Source: an uncultured Actinomycetes bacterium (GTDB lineage: Bacteria; Actinomycetota; Acidimicrobiia; Acidimicrobiales; RAAP-2). From it: DNA of 64,000 nt. The first letter of the stretch is position 1; every line of letters starts with the position of its first letter. The notes beneath the pieces were generated by a model. That model did no database searches. It was not told where the DNA came from and saw nothing but the letters and a program-made list of their open reading frames with translations. The DNA lies in NCBI GenBank assembly GCA_903825895.1, contig CAIKCI010000018.1:22339-86338 (forward strand), read 5' to 3'. The position numbers were made by a program, and so were the translations under genes. Below, piece after piece: positions 52,007-61,156 of the stretch.

Positions 52007-52944
52007 GTAGCGAAGAGCGCACCCCGGTAGCGTTTTCGGTGGCAAAAGCCGACGACCCGCACATGCAGCCGAAGGCTCAGAACCCGAAACTCGCTGAAAC
52101 CTTGATCGGTCTCGTGATGTTGGCAGGGATCGGGTCGCTGATCGGGTTCGCTGTCGCCTATGGCATGAATGCCCAGAGTTGGATCATGGGTGGAACCCTC
52201 GGAGCAGGGGTGTTGTTTCTTGGATTTGGTATCACCGCATGGGGTAAGTACCTCATGCCCCAAGGGCCGTTTGTCGAAGAGCGTCACACCATGCGTGGCA
52301 ACGATGATGAACGTGAGCGCTTTAAAGCTGCCGTGGTGCAGCGTGGTGGCGGGATTCTCGGCCGACGGAAATTATTAGCAATGATCGCAGGAGCGGGAAT
52401 GTCGGCTTTTGCGGTTGTGCTCGTCATTCCCGTGTTCCGCTCCTTCGGACCTCTTCCCGGCAACACCCTGAACCAGACCAGTTGGAAGCAGGGCACGATT
52501 TTGGTGGATTCGACCGGCCGGCCAATCCGGGTGAATGACATCGCCGTAGGAGGCGTTGTCACGGTCTACCCCAAAGGCCTTGAGAACACAGACAACGGCC
52601 AAGCGGTTGACCAGACGATTTTGATTCGCGTGGGGACTGAGGCAGTCGTCACTCAGCAGGGCAGGGAGTCATGGGGCCCCAATGGCTATGTGGCCTACTC
52701 CAAACTTTGCACGCACCTCGGGTGCCCAGTTGGTCTCTACGAGCAACAATTAGAGCTCTTGGTTTGTCCTTGTCACCAGTCAATGTTTACCGTAACGAAT
52801 GGCGCCGAGCCCATTTTCGGCCCTGCTCCGCGACCGCTGCCGCAACTCCCGCTCTTTGTAGGTAGCGATGGACTTCTTCGTGCGCAAGGTGGATACGACC
52901 AAGCAGTTGGTCCTGGATTCTGGAATCGGGAGACTAGTGGCTGA
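52003..52944 (+). CDS. qcrA: Rieske iron-sulfur protein (QcrA)
   Basis: A 313-residue protein with three N-terminal helices, as in actinobacterial Rieske proteins, and the [2Fe-2S] domain: CTHLGCPVG supplies Cys and His, VCPCHQSMF the second pair. It moves electrons from menaquinol to QcrC. It overlaps qcrC by 4 bases. Confidence 0.96.
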   Translation: MSSEERTPVAFSVAKADDPHMQPKAQNPKLAETLIGLVMLAGIGSLIGFAVAYGMNAQSWIMGGTLGAGVLFLGFGITAWGKYLMPQGPFVEERHTMRGNDDERERFKAAVVQRGGGILGRRKLLAMIAGAGMSAFAVVLVIPVFRSFGPLPGNTLNQTSWKQGTILVDSTGRPIRVNDIAVGGVVTVYPKGLENTDNGQAVDQTILIRVGTEAVVTQQGRESWGPNGYVAYSKLCTHLGCPVGLYEQQLELLVCPCHQSMFTVTNGAEPIFGPAPRPLPQLPLFVGSDGLLRAQGGYDQAVGPGFWNRETSG

Positions 52945-54484
52945 AAAAACGAAACAACAAGCAAAGAGTTCCTTCGGGCCGGTAGGTAAGGCTCTTGATG
53001 AGCTCGATGATCGCCTCGGTATCGCTAAGGGTGGGCGAAGCCTTCTTGACAAAATCTTTCCTGACCACTGGTCCTTCATGCTGGGTGAGGTTGCCCTCTA
53101 CTCGTTCGTGATTCTCATCGGCACAGGGATTTTCCTCACGCTCTTCTATGTACCGTCCAGCACGGTGGTGGTCTACCACGGCAGTTATCTACCGCTCGTG
53201 GGGCAAAAAGTGTCGCAAGCATATGCGACGTCGATTGACCTCACGTTCTCAGTGCGCTGCGGCTTGTTGATGCGTCAGATGCACCACTGGGCGTGTGACA
53301 TTTTCTTGGCGGCCATGGTTGTACACATGGCGCGGGTGTTCTTTACTGGCGCCTTCCGTAAGCCACGTGAGCTGAACTACGTCCTTGGCTCGACGCTTTT
53401 GATTCTGGGCATCGTCGAAGGATTCCTCGGATACTCGCTCCCCGACGACTTGGTGTCTGGAACCGGTATTCGGATTGCATTCTCCATCATCGAGTCGATC
53501 CCGGTTATTGGGAGTTACATCGCCTTCTTCGTCTTTGGGGGTAACTATCCGGGACCTCAGATCATTCCTCGCTTTTTCATCATTCACGTGCTGTTGATCC
53601 CTTTGATCATGCTGGGGATGGTCACGGCCCACCTCTTCTTGCTGGTGCACCAGAAGCACACCCAATTTCCTGGGAAGGGACGTACCGAAACAAACGTCGT
53701 TGGTACGGCGATGTTCCCCGTCTTCGCTGCCAAAGCGACTGGATTCCTCTTCATGGTTGGAGGCGTCATTACGTTGCTGGCAGGATTTGCTCAGATCAAC
53801 CCGATTTGGCAGTTCGGGCCTTACGACGCATCGAAGATCTCCTATGCCGTGCAGCCCGACTGGTACATGGGTTGGCTCGATGGGGCTCTTCGTATTTGGC
53901 CAGCATGGGAATGGACAGGGTTTGGGTACACCTGGCCGCTTGAAATCTTTATTCCAGGTGTTGTGGTGCCGGGCCTTATCTTCGCGGTTGTGCAGGGCTG
54001 GCCGGTCCTGGAGCGCCGCTATACCAAAGACAACGAAATCCATAACTTGCTGGATCTTCCTCGCAACCGTCCAAAGCGGACTGCTGCGGGCGCTGCGGTC
54101 TTTGCCCTGGTCACCATGATGTTTATTGCAAGTTCGACTGACGTGATCGCGAACTATTTCCACATCACGCTCGAGGCTGTGCTTTGGTCGATGCGAATTT
54201 TGGTCGTTGTCGTCCCAATCATTACGTTCTTCTTGACCCACAAAATTTGTCAGGAACTGCAGGCTTCTCAGGGTGCTGGAAAACGAAAGCGAGCCAATGT
54301 TGTGACTCGTACCCCTGACGGCGAGTACCTCTCTGCACCTGCCGAACCTCGTCCTGGTGATGAGCACGTTGACCTTGAACCGGAGCCGGTTCCTGATTTT
54401 CTGGAAGATCCCGTAGTTGTGCGAGAGCGGAAAGAACTTTTGTCCCCGGTGAGCTTCACAGGCGTTCGTAACGTCGTACGCTAG
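52937..54484 (+). CDS. qcrB: Cytochrome b subunit (QcrB)
   Basis: A 515-residue b-type subunit. Heme b histidines are in LMRQMHHWACDIFLAAMVVHMAR and FFIIHVLLIPLIMLGMVTAHLFLLVHQKH; the quinol-oxidation motif reads PDWYMGW, the actinobacterial form of PEWY. A hydrophilic C-terminal tail of about 85 residues follows the last helix. GTG at 52937, with GGGAG upstream and an 8-base overlap with qcrA, is preferred over ATG 52868, which would overlap by 77 bases. Confidence 0.95.
   Translation: MAEKTKQQAKSSFGPVGKALDELDDRLGIAKGGRSLLDKIFPDHWSFMLGEVALYSFVILIGTGIFLTLFYVPSSTVVVYHGSYLPLVGQKVSQAYATSIDLTFSVRCGLLMRQMHHWACDIFLAAMVVHMARVFFTGAFRKPRELNYVLGSTLLILGIVEGFLGYSLPDDLVSGTGIRIAFSIIESIPVIGSYIAFFVFGGNYPGPQIIPRFFIIHVLLIPLIMLGMVTAHLFLLVHQKHTQFPGKGRTETNVVGTAMFPVFAAKATGFLFMVGGVITLLAGFAQINPIWQFGPYDASKISYAVQPDWYMGWLDGALRIWPAWEWTGFGYTWPLEIFIPGVVVPGLIFAVVQGWPVLERRYTKDNEIHNLLDLPRNRPKRTAAGAAVFALVTMMFIASSTDVIANYFHITLEAVLWSMRILVVVVPIITFFLTHKICQELQASQGAGKRKRANVVTRTPDGEYLSAPAEPRPGDEHVDLEPEPVPDFLEDPVVVRERKELLSPVSFTGVRNVVR
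54477..54482 (+). promoter_or_regulatory. Candidate -10 box of the phosphodiester glycosidase gene
   Basis: TACGCT, 7 bases before the GTG at 54490, overlapping the last codons of qcrB. Confidence 0.45.
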
Positions 54485-54489
54485 GGGGC

Positions 54490-55482
54490 GTGCGTTTTCC
54501 CCCTCGGACGACCAGTGTCGTCGGGGCGGTGAGCTGTGCACTCTTGCTTGGATTCGCCTGTCCCGTCCCCTCTTCAGCAACGCGTGCCTTGCCGCTTCCC
54601 ATCCTGGCTGTGGGGTGGACAGCGGGATCGCAAAGTCCCAAAGGCTTGACGGCAATGACGACCAGCGTGACGACTGCGAGTGGCGCCTCGGTCACGGTCG
54701 TTGAGTTCCCGGCGGCGACGACCTTTTTTCATCTTCATGTTGGGAGCTCTGACCCGCCGGGAGCGGCACGGCTAGCGCCACCGGATGCGGGCCCGGCGGT
54801 TGTGTCAAATGAAGCGTCTTTCATCGTCGCTGCCTTCAACGGAGGCTTTAAGCAAGGGGCGAACGCCGGGGGAATGGAAGTAGACGGCACGATTGTGGAA
54901 CCTCTCCTGGGGGGCAAAGCATCGATGGTGATCGAGGCCGATGGATCCCTTCACATCGGAGTATGGGGTCAGAGTGTGCCTACCCCCGGTGAACCCATTG
55001 TGGCCGTGCGCCAGAATCTGTCGCTGCTGGTGGCCGGCGGCCACCCGACGGCTCTTGCAGCGACGCCGACGGCTTGGGGTGGCGTGGTCGGCTCTTCTCA
55101 AAAGGTGGCGAGATCTGCTGTCGGTGTTGATGGTTCTGGCAACGTGTTCTATGCAGGATCAATGGCAGCGCTCCCCTCAGACCTGGCTCAGGCCGAGAGT
55201 CAGGTCGGGGCTCTCTCGGCAATGGAGCTGGACATCAATCCCTTCTGGGTCACGCTTGGGCTTGCGTCGAGCCCCGGGGCAGCGATGGCCTCTGGGGTTC
55301 CCGGCCAAAACCACAGCCCGTCGATCTTTACGGCAGGTTGGGAACGGGACTTTGTGACGGTGTTGGCGCGCCCCACGGCTAACTGCCGAGTGATCTTCCC
55401 TGAACCCGGCAACGTGGCGGCCCCAAATCCCTTCTGGACCATCTGTGGCTCTGTCTCGATTCACCCCCGAAGCCAGCCCTAG
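54490..55482 (+). CDS. Secreted phosphodiester-glycosidase-domain protein
   Basis: A 330-residue protein with an N-terminal hydrophobic signal (VVGAVSCALLLGFACPVPSSA), then a NAGPA/phosphodiester-glycosidase fold (PF09992-like): FIVAAFNGGFKQGANAGGMEVDG, ASMVIEADGSLHIGVWG, IVAVRQNLSLLVAGG and a late ALSAMELDINPFWV. Relatives cleave sugar phosphodiesters or act on exopolysaccharide and wall material. The hydrophobic end at FAC is not a good lipobox, so secretion by signal peptidase I is more likely. It is last on the plus strand before a tail-to-tail junction with the MFS gene. Confidence 0.75.
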   Translation: MRFPPRTTSVVGAVSCALLLGFACPVPSSATRALPLPILAVGWTAGSQSPKGLTAMTTSVTTASGASVTVVEFPAATTFFHLHVGSSDPPGAARLAPPDAGPAVVSNEASFIVAAFNGGFKQGANAGGMEVDGTIVEPLLGGKASMVIEADGSLHIGVWGQSVPTPGEPIVAVRQNLSLLVAGGHPTALAATPTAWGGVVGSSQKVARSAVGVDGSGNVFYAGSMAALPSDLAQAESQVGALSAMELDINPFWVTLGLASSPGAAMASGVPGQNHSPSIFTAGWERDFVTVLARPTANCRVIFPEPGNVAAPNPFWTICGSVSIHPRSQP

Positions 55483-55511
55483 AGGGGTGCTCAGGGGCTT
55501 CTCGGGCCAAA

Positions 55512-56732
55512 TCAAGGCTGATCTAGGGGGGTACCTCGCTCAGGCTGCGGGCTGAGCTCAGGCAAGGAAGGCGACCGAGTCCACAGGAGTGTGGGGATCA
55601 GAGCAGCGAGTGCGAAGCCAGCCCCCACGGCGCAGGTAGCGGCCCACCCCCGGGCGCCGTAGGCCAGGCCACCCGCGATCGAACCAGCGGCACCACCGAC
55701 GAAATAACAGACCATGTAGGCACTCGTGATCCGACTTCGAGATTCGGGAGCGAGCCGATAGATGATCGACTGATTGGTGATCTGAAGGCCCTGACAGCCG
55801 GCGTCAAGCACAACGATCCCAAGAATCAAAACGACCAGTGACCTGTCACCTAAGGCCAAAATCCCAAAGGAGGCCAGAACGAGAACGGTCGAGAGAATCG
55901 ACGAGAGTTTGGTATGCCCCGTGTCGGCAAAGGACCCCGCCACGTTGGCGGCGACGACGCCGGCCACCCCAAACAAACCAAACAGACCGATTGTTCCATT
56001 TGAGAGATGAAAATACGGCGAGGAAAGTTCGAATGCCAAGGTGCTCCACAGAACAGAAAACGAAGCGAATCCCATCGCCCCAAGCCACGCTCGTCGACGA
56101 AGTTCGGGTAATTCTTTGAGGAGGAGAAAGGAGCCGAGGACGAGTTGGTGATAGCGGACATGGGGTCGTACCTGTTCGGTGGGCAAGGTGAGGCCAAGGA
56201 AGACGGCAAAGAGCACCATGAGCGCGGCGGCGAGCCAGTAAACCCCTCGCCAACCTGCAAGCTCTGAGACGTATCCCGAGATCGTCCGAGAGACAAGAAT
56301 GCCGATCAAGAGCCCTGACATCAAGCGGGCGACCACCCGGCCTCGCTGGTCGGGGTCGGCGAGATCGGCCGCCAGGGGAATCATGACTTGGCCGCCTACC
56401 GAGACCACACCGATGAAGAAGGTGACGATAGCAAAGCCGATGAAGGAGGGGATGAGCGCTGCGGCCACTGTGCACAGACCGGCGAGGCCAAAGATGATCG
56501 TGACCAGGCGTCGCCGAGCGACGAGATCACCAAGTGGCACGACCAGAGCTAGGCCAGCGGCGTAGCCAACTTGGATCAAGGTCAACAGGACTGTTGCGGT
56601 CGCCACGCCAATGTGAAAGCTGCGAGCAACGTTATTGAGGAGTGGCTGGAGGTAATAGAGATTGGCAACGATGGCGCCCGTGGCCACGGCCATGGCGAAG
56701 AGGAGACCCCTCGAGATCTTTTGGTTGGCCAC
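55512..56732 (-). CDS. MFS transporter
   Basis: A 406-residue permease with 12 predicted helices. It shows the major-facilitator loop after helix 2 in a diverged form (GDLVARRRLVTII) and YYLQPLLNNVARSF near the N-terminus, resembling the YnfM/YfcJ-like drug and metabolite exporters. The substrate is unknown. GTG start; no ribosome binding site but TACACT lies 7 bases upstream. It is read separately from the ctaCDF genes behind it. Confidence 0.85.
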   Translation of the reverse strand: MANQKISRGLLFAMAVATGAIVANLYYLQPLLNNVARSFHIGVATATVLLTLIQVGYAAGLALVVPLGDLVARRRLVTIIFGLAGLCTVAAALIPSFIGFAIVTFFIGVVSVGGQVMIPLAADLADPDQRGRVVARLMSGLLIGILVSRTISGYVSELAGWRGVYWLAAALMVLFAVFLGLTLPTEQVRPHVRYHQLVLGSFLLLKELPELRRRAWLGAMGFASFSVLWSTLAFELSSPYFHLSNGTIGLFGLFGVAGVVAANVAGSFADTGHTKLSSILSTVLVLASFGILALGDRSLVVLILGIVVLDAGCQGLQITNQSIIYRLAPESRSRITSAYMVCYFVGGAAGSIAGGLAYGARGWAATCAVGAGFALAALIPTLLWTRSPSLPELSPQPERGTPLDQP

Positions 56733-56739
56733 CTAGTGG

Positions 56740-56745
56740 AGTGTA
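56740..56745 (-). promoter_or_regulatory. Candidate -10 box of the MFS gene
   Basis: TACACT on the minus strand with 7 bases to the GTG at 56732. Confidence 0.5.
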
Positions 56746-56757
56746 GGTGGCAGGGTC

Positions 56758-57156
56758 TTAAATATTGCCGCCTCGACGACTTTCAGCAGTGAAGCCGATC
56801 ATGGCCGAGAGGCCGAAGGCGATTGCTGGAATCGCAAGCCACGTTCCAAAGACTAAGGCCAAGACTCCGAACATGCACCCAATGGCGAAGATCATGGGCC
56901 AGATCGAATTATCAGGGAACGCATCGATCACTCCAGCACCCTCCTCGATGGAAGCATCTGGACGGTCTTCGGCACGGAGGTGGTAGCCACTGCGTCGGTA
57001 CCAGTAATAGAGATACAAGCCTGGGATCAAGCCGAGGAACACCGAACCAGCGAGCATCACCGCACCGGTGACGTCACGGCTCCAGAACCAATAGACCACT
57101 CCCATCAATCCCCAAAAGACCCCAAGGAAAAGAAAGAGAATCGATTCTTTTTTCAT
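56758..57156 (-). CDS. ctaF: Cytochrome c oxidase subunit IV (actinobacterial CtaF)
   Basis: A 132-residue membrane protein with four helices: MKKESILFLFLGVFWGLMGVVYW at the start, VMLAGSVFLGLIPGLYLYYWYRR, and two at the C-terminus (MIFAIGCMFGVLALVFG, IPAIAFGLSAMIGF). It is the accessory subunit specific to actinobacterial aa3 oxidases. ATG at 57156 overlaps the ctaD stop by 4 bases; a longer frame up to 57297 lies inside ctaD. Confidence 0.88.
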   Translation of the reverse strand: MKKESILFLFLGVFWGLMGVVYWFWSRDVTGAVMLAGSVFLGLIPGLYLYYWYRRSGYHLRAEDRPDASIEEGAGVIDAFPDNSIWPMIFAIGCMFGVLALVFGTWLAIPAIAFGLSAMIGFTAESRRGGNI

Positions 57157-58874
57157 GACCCGGCCTTCGCCTTCTCCTTGTCGCCGTGACCAAGGGAGAG
57201 GTGGTCGGGGTGGTTGTAATCCCAGGTAGGTCGTTCGGAGTGAATAGGAGGCAAGCTCACGAAGTTGTGGGCTGGCGGAGGTGACGAGGTATACCACTCG
57301 AGTGTCTGGGCGTCCCAGGGGTTGTCACCTGCGGGTACTCGCTTTTTGAATGAGTAGAGCGCGTTCACGATGAAAAAGACCATCGAGATCCCGATCAGTA
57401 GAGCGCCAACGCTGGCCCACTGGTTCAAGGACTGCCAGCTCGGGTTGTTGGGGTAGACCGCCATACGACGGGGCATTCCCTTGAGACCCACGAGGTACAT
57501 CGGGAAGGTGAACACTTGTGTTCCAATAAACAAGAACCAGAATTGGAACTTACCCAAGCGCTCGTTCAACATGATCCCCGACATCTTTGGGAACCACAAG
57601 AAGATGGCCGACATAGCGCCGAGCACTAAGGCCATCACCACACTGTGGAAGTGAGCCACGACGAAGTAGGTGTCGTGGGTAAAGAAGTCGATCGGAGGCG
57701 AGGCCAAGTAGATGCCGGTAATACCGCCGACCAAGAAGGTGAAGAGGAAGCCCATCGCCATCAACATTGATGTGGAATAGGTGACTTTCCCTCCCCACAT
57801 GGTACCGATCCAGTTGAACATTTTGATTCCCGTTGGCACGGCGATAAGAAGACTCATGGCTGAGAAGAAGGGCAGGAGTACGGCACCGGTGGTGAACATG
57901 TGGTGGGCCCACACGCCCAACGAAAGTGCGCCAATCGAGATTGTGGCAAAGACCATGCCGCGATATCCGAAGATGGGCTTCTTCGAAAAGACGGCGAAGA
58001 CTTCGGTCACCATGCCGAACATCGGCAAGGCCAAAATATAGACCTCAGGGTGGCCCCAGAACCAGAAGATGTGCTGCCAGAGTAACGGGACACCACCTCC
58101 CGAAACGGTGAAAATGTGGGTGCCGAAGTGGCGGTCGCAGTAAAGCATGACCAGTCCACCGGTCAAAATTGGGAACGCTAAGAGAATGAGAATTCCAGTG
58201 ATCAGCATGTTCCACGTGAAGATGGGCATCCGGAACAGGGTCATACCGGGCGCTCGAAGATAGAAGATTGTGGCCACCAAATTCACGCCTGAGAAGATCG
58301 CCGAGAACCCTGTCAACATCAGCGCCACGATCCAAAGGTCAGCGCCAGATCCAGGCGATGCAGTGACGTTCGAAAGGGGGGCGTAGCCAACCCACCCAAA
58401 GTTTGCAGCGCCACCGGACGTCAAGAATCCGGAGAGCATGACCAAGGACCCACTGAGATACAGCCAGTACGACAAAAGGTTCAATCGAGGGAAGGCCATA
58501 TCAGGTGCGCCGATTTGAAGAGGCACGAGGTAGTTGGCTAATCCAGCGAACGCAAAGGGCCCGACAAAGAGGTAGATCATGACGCTGCCGTGCATCGTGA
58601 ACAGTTCGTTGTACTGAGCAAACGACACCAGGGTTGAGGTGGGGGAGACAAGTTGCGCACGAATAATTTCAGCGAACGCGCCACCGATGATCATCATCGT
58701 CAGACTGGTGACGGTGTAACTGATACCGATCACTTTGTGGTCGGTACTGGTCATCCATTTTACGAGTCCGGACGGTCCGTGGTGGTCGTGACCATGGTCG
58801 TGTCCATGATCGGGATTGACTGGGCCTTGGTCATCCGAGTCGAGGTTTACTGGTCGGTCAATTACGTCAGTCAT
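57153..58874 (-). CDS. ctaD: Cytochrome c oxidase subunit I
   Basis: A 573-residue heme-copper oxidase core with twelve helices. Ligand histidines are visible in HGSVMIYLF (low-spin heme), WFWGHPEVYILALP with the cross-linked His-Tyr, HHMFTTG (CuB), and HFHSVVMALV (heme a3 and heme a). It reduces dioxygen to water and pumps protons. The N-terminus has a His-rich stretch (DHGHDHGHDHHG) at residues about 22-33. It follows ctaC with a one-base gap. Confidence 0.97.
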   Translation of the reverse strand: MTDVIDRPVNLDSDDQGPVNPDHGHDHGHDHHGPSGLVKWMTSTDHKVIGISYTVTSLTMMIIGGAFAEIIRAQLVSPTSTLVSFAQYNELFTMHGSVMIYLFVGPFAFAGLANYLVPLQIGAPDMAFPRLNLLSYWLYLSGSLVMLSGFLTSGGAANFGWVGYAPLSNVTASPGSGADLWIVALMLTGFSAIFSGVNLVATIFYLRAPGMTLFRMPIFTWNMLITGILILLAFPILTGGLVMLYCDRHFGTHIFTVSGGGVPLLWQHIFWFWGHPEVYILALPMFGMVTEVFAVFSKKPIFGYRGMVFATISIGALSLGVWAHHMFTTGAVLLPFFSAMSLLIAVPTGIKMFNWIGTMWGGKVTYSTSMLMAMGFLFTFLVGGITGIYLASPPIDFFTHDTYFVVAHFHSVVMALVLGAMSAIFLWFPKMSGIMLNERLGKFQFWFLFIGTQVFTFPMYLVGLKGMPRRMAVYPNNPSWQSLNQWASVGALLIGISMVFFIVNALYSFKKRVPAGDNPWDAQTLEWYTSSPPPAHNFVSLPPIHSERPTWDYNHPDHLSLGHGDKEKAKAGS

Positions 58875-58875
58875 G

Positions 58876-59751
58876 TCACTGAGCTCCGTTGCTATGGGAT
58901 GGGATTACGGGGATTCCAGGATTGTCTTGAATCACAATCGCCCCATTGGCAGCGATGGCGGTTCGTGCGGAAGTGCTTGCGTTCTTTGAGGATATCCAGG
59001 CTTGGTACTGGCTTGGAGAAACGACATCAACTCTGAAGTACATCAGCGAGTGGTAGAGACCACAGAGCTGTGAACACTGGGCGCTATAGAGCCCAGTTTT
59101 ATTGGCATGGAAGGTAAAGGTATTCACCATTCCTGGTTGGGCAAAACGCGAGAAGTTGAACTCTGGTATGTAGAAGCCGTGGATCACGTCGGAGGAGACC
59201 AGATTGATCCGCACGTCTTGATTCACCGGCATCACCATGATCGGGCTTGCCGTTGTTTGTCCGACGACCACAGCCTTCGTCCCTGGGTAGGTGAACTTCC
59301 ATCCCCATTGGAATGCCGTCACATTGATCGTGGCGGACGGCGTGGGGTCTGCAACAACTTGATTTTCAACAACCACCGTGGCAACAAAGAGGCCAACGAC
59401 GACAAGAATCGGGATGACCGTGTAGGTCACTTCAAGAGGGATGTGGTACTGCGTTTGCTTCGGGATCGAACCGTCGCCTTTCTTCGCCCGGTAGGCAAAG
59501 ATGGCCCATGCCATGACGGCGAGCGTGATGCCACCCACCACGATTGCGGCCAGGTTAAATCCTTGCCAGAGGTGAAACGTGCTGTTTGCGGTCTTCGTGA
59601 CCCCTTTGTACCCACCAAATGAAGGCACCTGACAGCCGGCCAGGGCCAGTGGCGCCAGAAGAACGAGGAGCAGTTTTTTCGATTTATTCTTCGTCGCAGG
59701 AAGGGCTTGTTCTGCGCTCAAAGAGTCTGATGATGGGGGTAGTGAACTCAC
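58876..59751 (-). CDS. ctaC: Cytochrome c oxidase subunit II
   Basis: A 291-residue subunit II with a lipobox (ALAGC, Cys near residue 40), two helices, and a CuA domain: His in SDVIHGFYIPEF, then CSQLCGLYHSLM containing both Cys, the Glu-type backbone position, His and Met. No cytochrome c domain is attached, consistent with direct donation from QcrC. GTG start; TAAGGT lies 8 bases upstream. Confidence 0.96.
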   Translation of the reverse strand: MSSLPPSSDSLSAEQALPATKNKSKKLLLVLLAPLALAGCQVPSFGGYKGVTKTANSTFHLWQGFNLAAIVVGGITLAVMAWAIFAYRAKKGDGSIPKQTQYHIPLEVTYTVIPILVVVGLFVATVVVENQVVADPTPSATINVTAFQWGWKFTYPGTKAVVVGQTTASPIMVMPVNQDVRINLVSSDVIHGFYIPEFNFSRFAQPGMVNTFTFHANKTGLYSAQCSQLCGLYHSLMYFRVDVVSPSQYQAWISSKNASTSARTAIAANGAIVIQDNPGIPVIPSHSNGAQ

Positions 59752-59759
59752 AGGAATAC

Positions 59760-59765
59760 ACCTTA
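59760..59765 (-). promoter_or_regulatory. Candidate -10 box of ctaC-ctaD-ctaF
   Basis: TAAGGT on the minus strand with 8 bases to the ctaC GTG. Confidence 0.45.
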
Positions 59766-59805
59766 GTGAAGGTCTGGCGAAAAGTGGTAGTTGAGAAAAA
59801 GGGAC

Positions 59806-61119
59806 CTACGAATGGGGCTCTTGGCCATGGGGGAGATGGGGACTTTCCGACTCTCGAGCGGCCCAGCGAAAGACCCCCTGGGCCATGGTGGACGTGGCGG
59901 CATCGGCCCGGGCCGAGAAGATGAGGCGCCGGGCCTCTTGGATGGCGGGATCCTCTGGGGCGGCCAGCCACGCCATTTCAATCAGGTGGCCGGCCAAGCG
60001 ATAGGCCGCGTCTGAAGACGGAGATTCCCCCTGCTGGGCTTGGTCGGTCAAGGCCAGAGCCCGATCGGCCAATGAGGCAGGGCCGCCCGCCAAGGTGGCA
60101 ATCTCTTGGGCAAGGTCCCGCTCTGGGGCCGACTTGAGGGTCGCCGGGTTGCCGTCCCACCACCCTCCGTAAAGCCGCCAAATATTGTGGACAATGAACT
60201 CGGGTTCGTCGTAGACCGCCTTAAGGTAGGGCCGTTCAGCCAAGGATGCCGGTGGGCGCACACCGTGGAGGGCCTCATCCAAGCGGGCTCCGTTGTTCAT
60301 GAAGGCCAAGGTCTGTTCGACAATGGATTCCAAGTAGGTGGCAGTTTCATCGAGCGCCTGGGCGACTCGCTCGGGACCGATTACCGGAAGGCCGTGTCCA
60401 GGCAAAAGTGCCTCGGCGCCCAAGGTACTCATGCGACGCAATGCTTCGGCCCACTCCTTCGGATAGCGCTGAACCTTTTGGGGGTTCCCAGCATTCGGTG
60501 ATGCCCAAATAAAAAGATCCCCGCAGCAAAGAATTTTTTTAGAGGGAATCCAGGTGATCGTGTGGTCATCGGTCTCACCTTTTTCGTGGCGGAGCGAAAG
60601 GTCGAGATTACCAATCGAGAGCTCGTGTGAGTCTCGGTAGGTTTCGTCCGGGTAGCGGTACTCCATCGGCCACAGAAGTTCGTCAAGACCAAATTGTCGA
60701 CGATTAATGATTTGGTTGTATCCGTTGGTCAAGATGTAGCGGTCGAAGCGGCGCGGCATGTGCTCATGGGCGTAGACCACTGGATCAGCCCAGTTCTCTG
60801 CACGGCTCTCTTCTTCCCAGACGGCGACGCCGAAGACGTGATCGATATGCCCATGGCTGAAAATGGCAGTGTTCAATCGTTGCGAACTCCATCGCCGCAG
60901 TTCCTGGTGGATCAGCGGAGCGACCACCGATGATCCTGTGTCAACGAGAACGAGGCCATCATCAGTGGCGAATGCACTGACGTTGGCAAAGGTAGGGACA
61001 AAGGCGACGCCGTCTGCTATTTCTGCGAGTCCGCCGAGGTGGCCAACGGGATGCACGTCGGCGGTGGAAACGGCACCACGCCACAACTTGTCAGCGAGGT
61101 CAAGAACATTCTCACTCAC
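59806..61119 (-). CDS. Metallo-beta-lactamase-fold hydrolase, alkyl-sulfatase-like
   Basis: A 437-residue MBL-fold enzyme. The metal motif HGHIDH is in IFSHGHIDHVFG; further ligands are His and Asp in GETDDHT and LCCGDLF, and the last His in LLPGHGLPVIG. The C-terminal 150 residues resemble the dimerisation domain of SDS-hydrolase-type alkyl sulfatases (AYRLAGHLIEMAWLAAPEDPAIQEARRLIFSARA). Sulfate ester hydrolysis is plausible, but lactonase or other hydrolase activity cannot be excluded. GTG start without an obvious ribosome binding site. Upstream is tatA, 37 bases away. Confidence 0.8.
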   Translation of the reverse strand: MSENVLDLADKLWRGAVSTADVHPVGHLGGLAEIADGVAFVPTFANVSAFATDDGLVLVDTGSSVVAPLIHQELRRWSSQRLNTAIFSHGHIDHVFGVAVWEEESRAENWADPVVYAHEHMPRRFDRYILTNGYNQIINRRQFGLDELLWPMEYRYPDETYRDSHELSIGNLDLSLRHEKGETDDHTITWIPSKKILCCGDLFIWASPNAGNPQKVQRYPKEWAEALRRMSTLGAEALLPGHGLPVIGPERVAQALDETATYLESIVEQTLAFMNNGARLDEALHGVRPPASLAERPYLKAVYDEPEFIVHNIWRLYGGWWDGNPATLKSAPERDLAQEIATLAGGPASLADRALALTDQAQQGESPSSDAAYRLAGHLIEMAWLAAPEDPAIQEARRLIFSARADAATSTMAQGVFRWAARESESPHLPHGQEPHS

Positions 61120-61156
61120 TGGAGTGTCGCTTCTTTAGTGGTAGGCGCGAAAGTCG

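Noticed and set aside
53249..54655. 468-residue minus-strand open frame
   Set aside because: Antisense shadow of qcrB; composition rich in His, Arg and Glu as expected from reading a membrane protein backwards.
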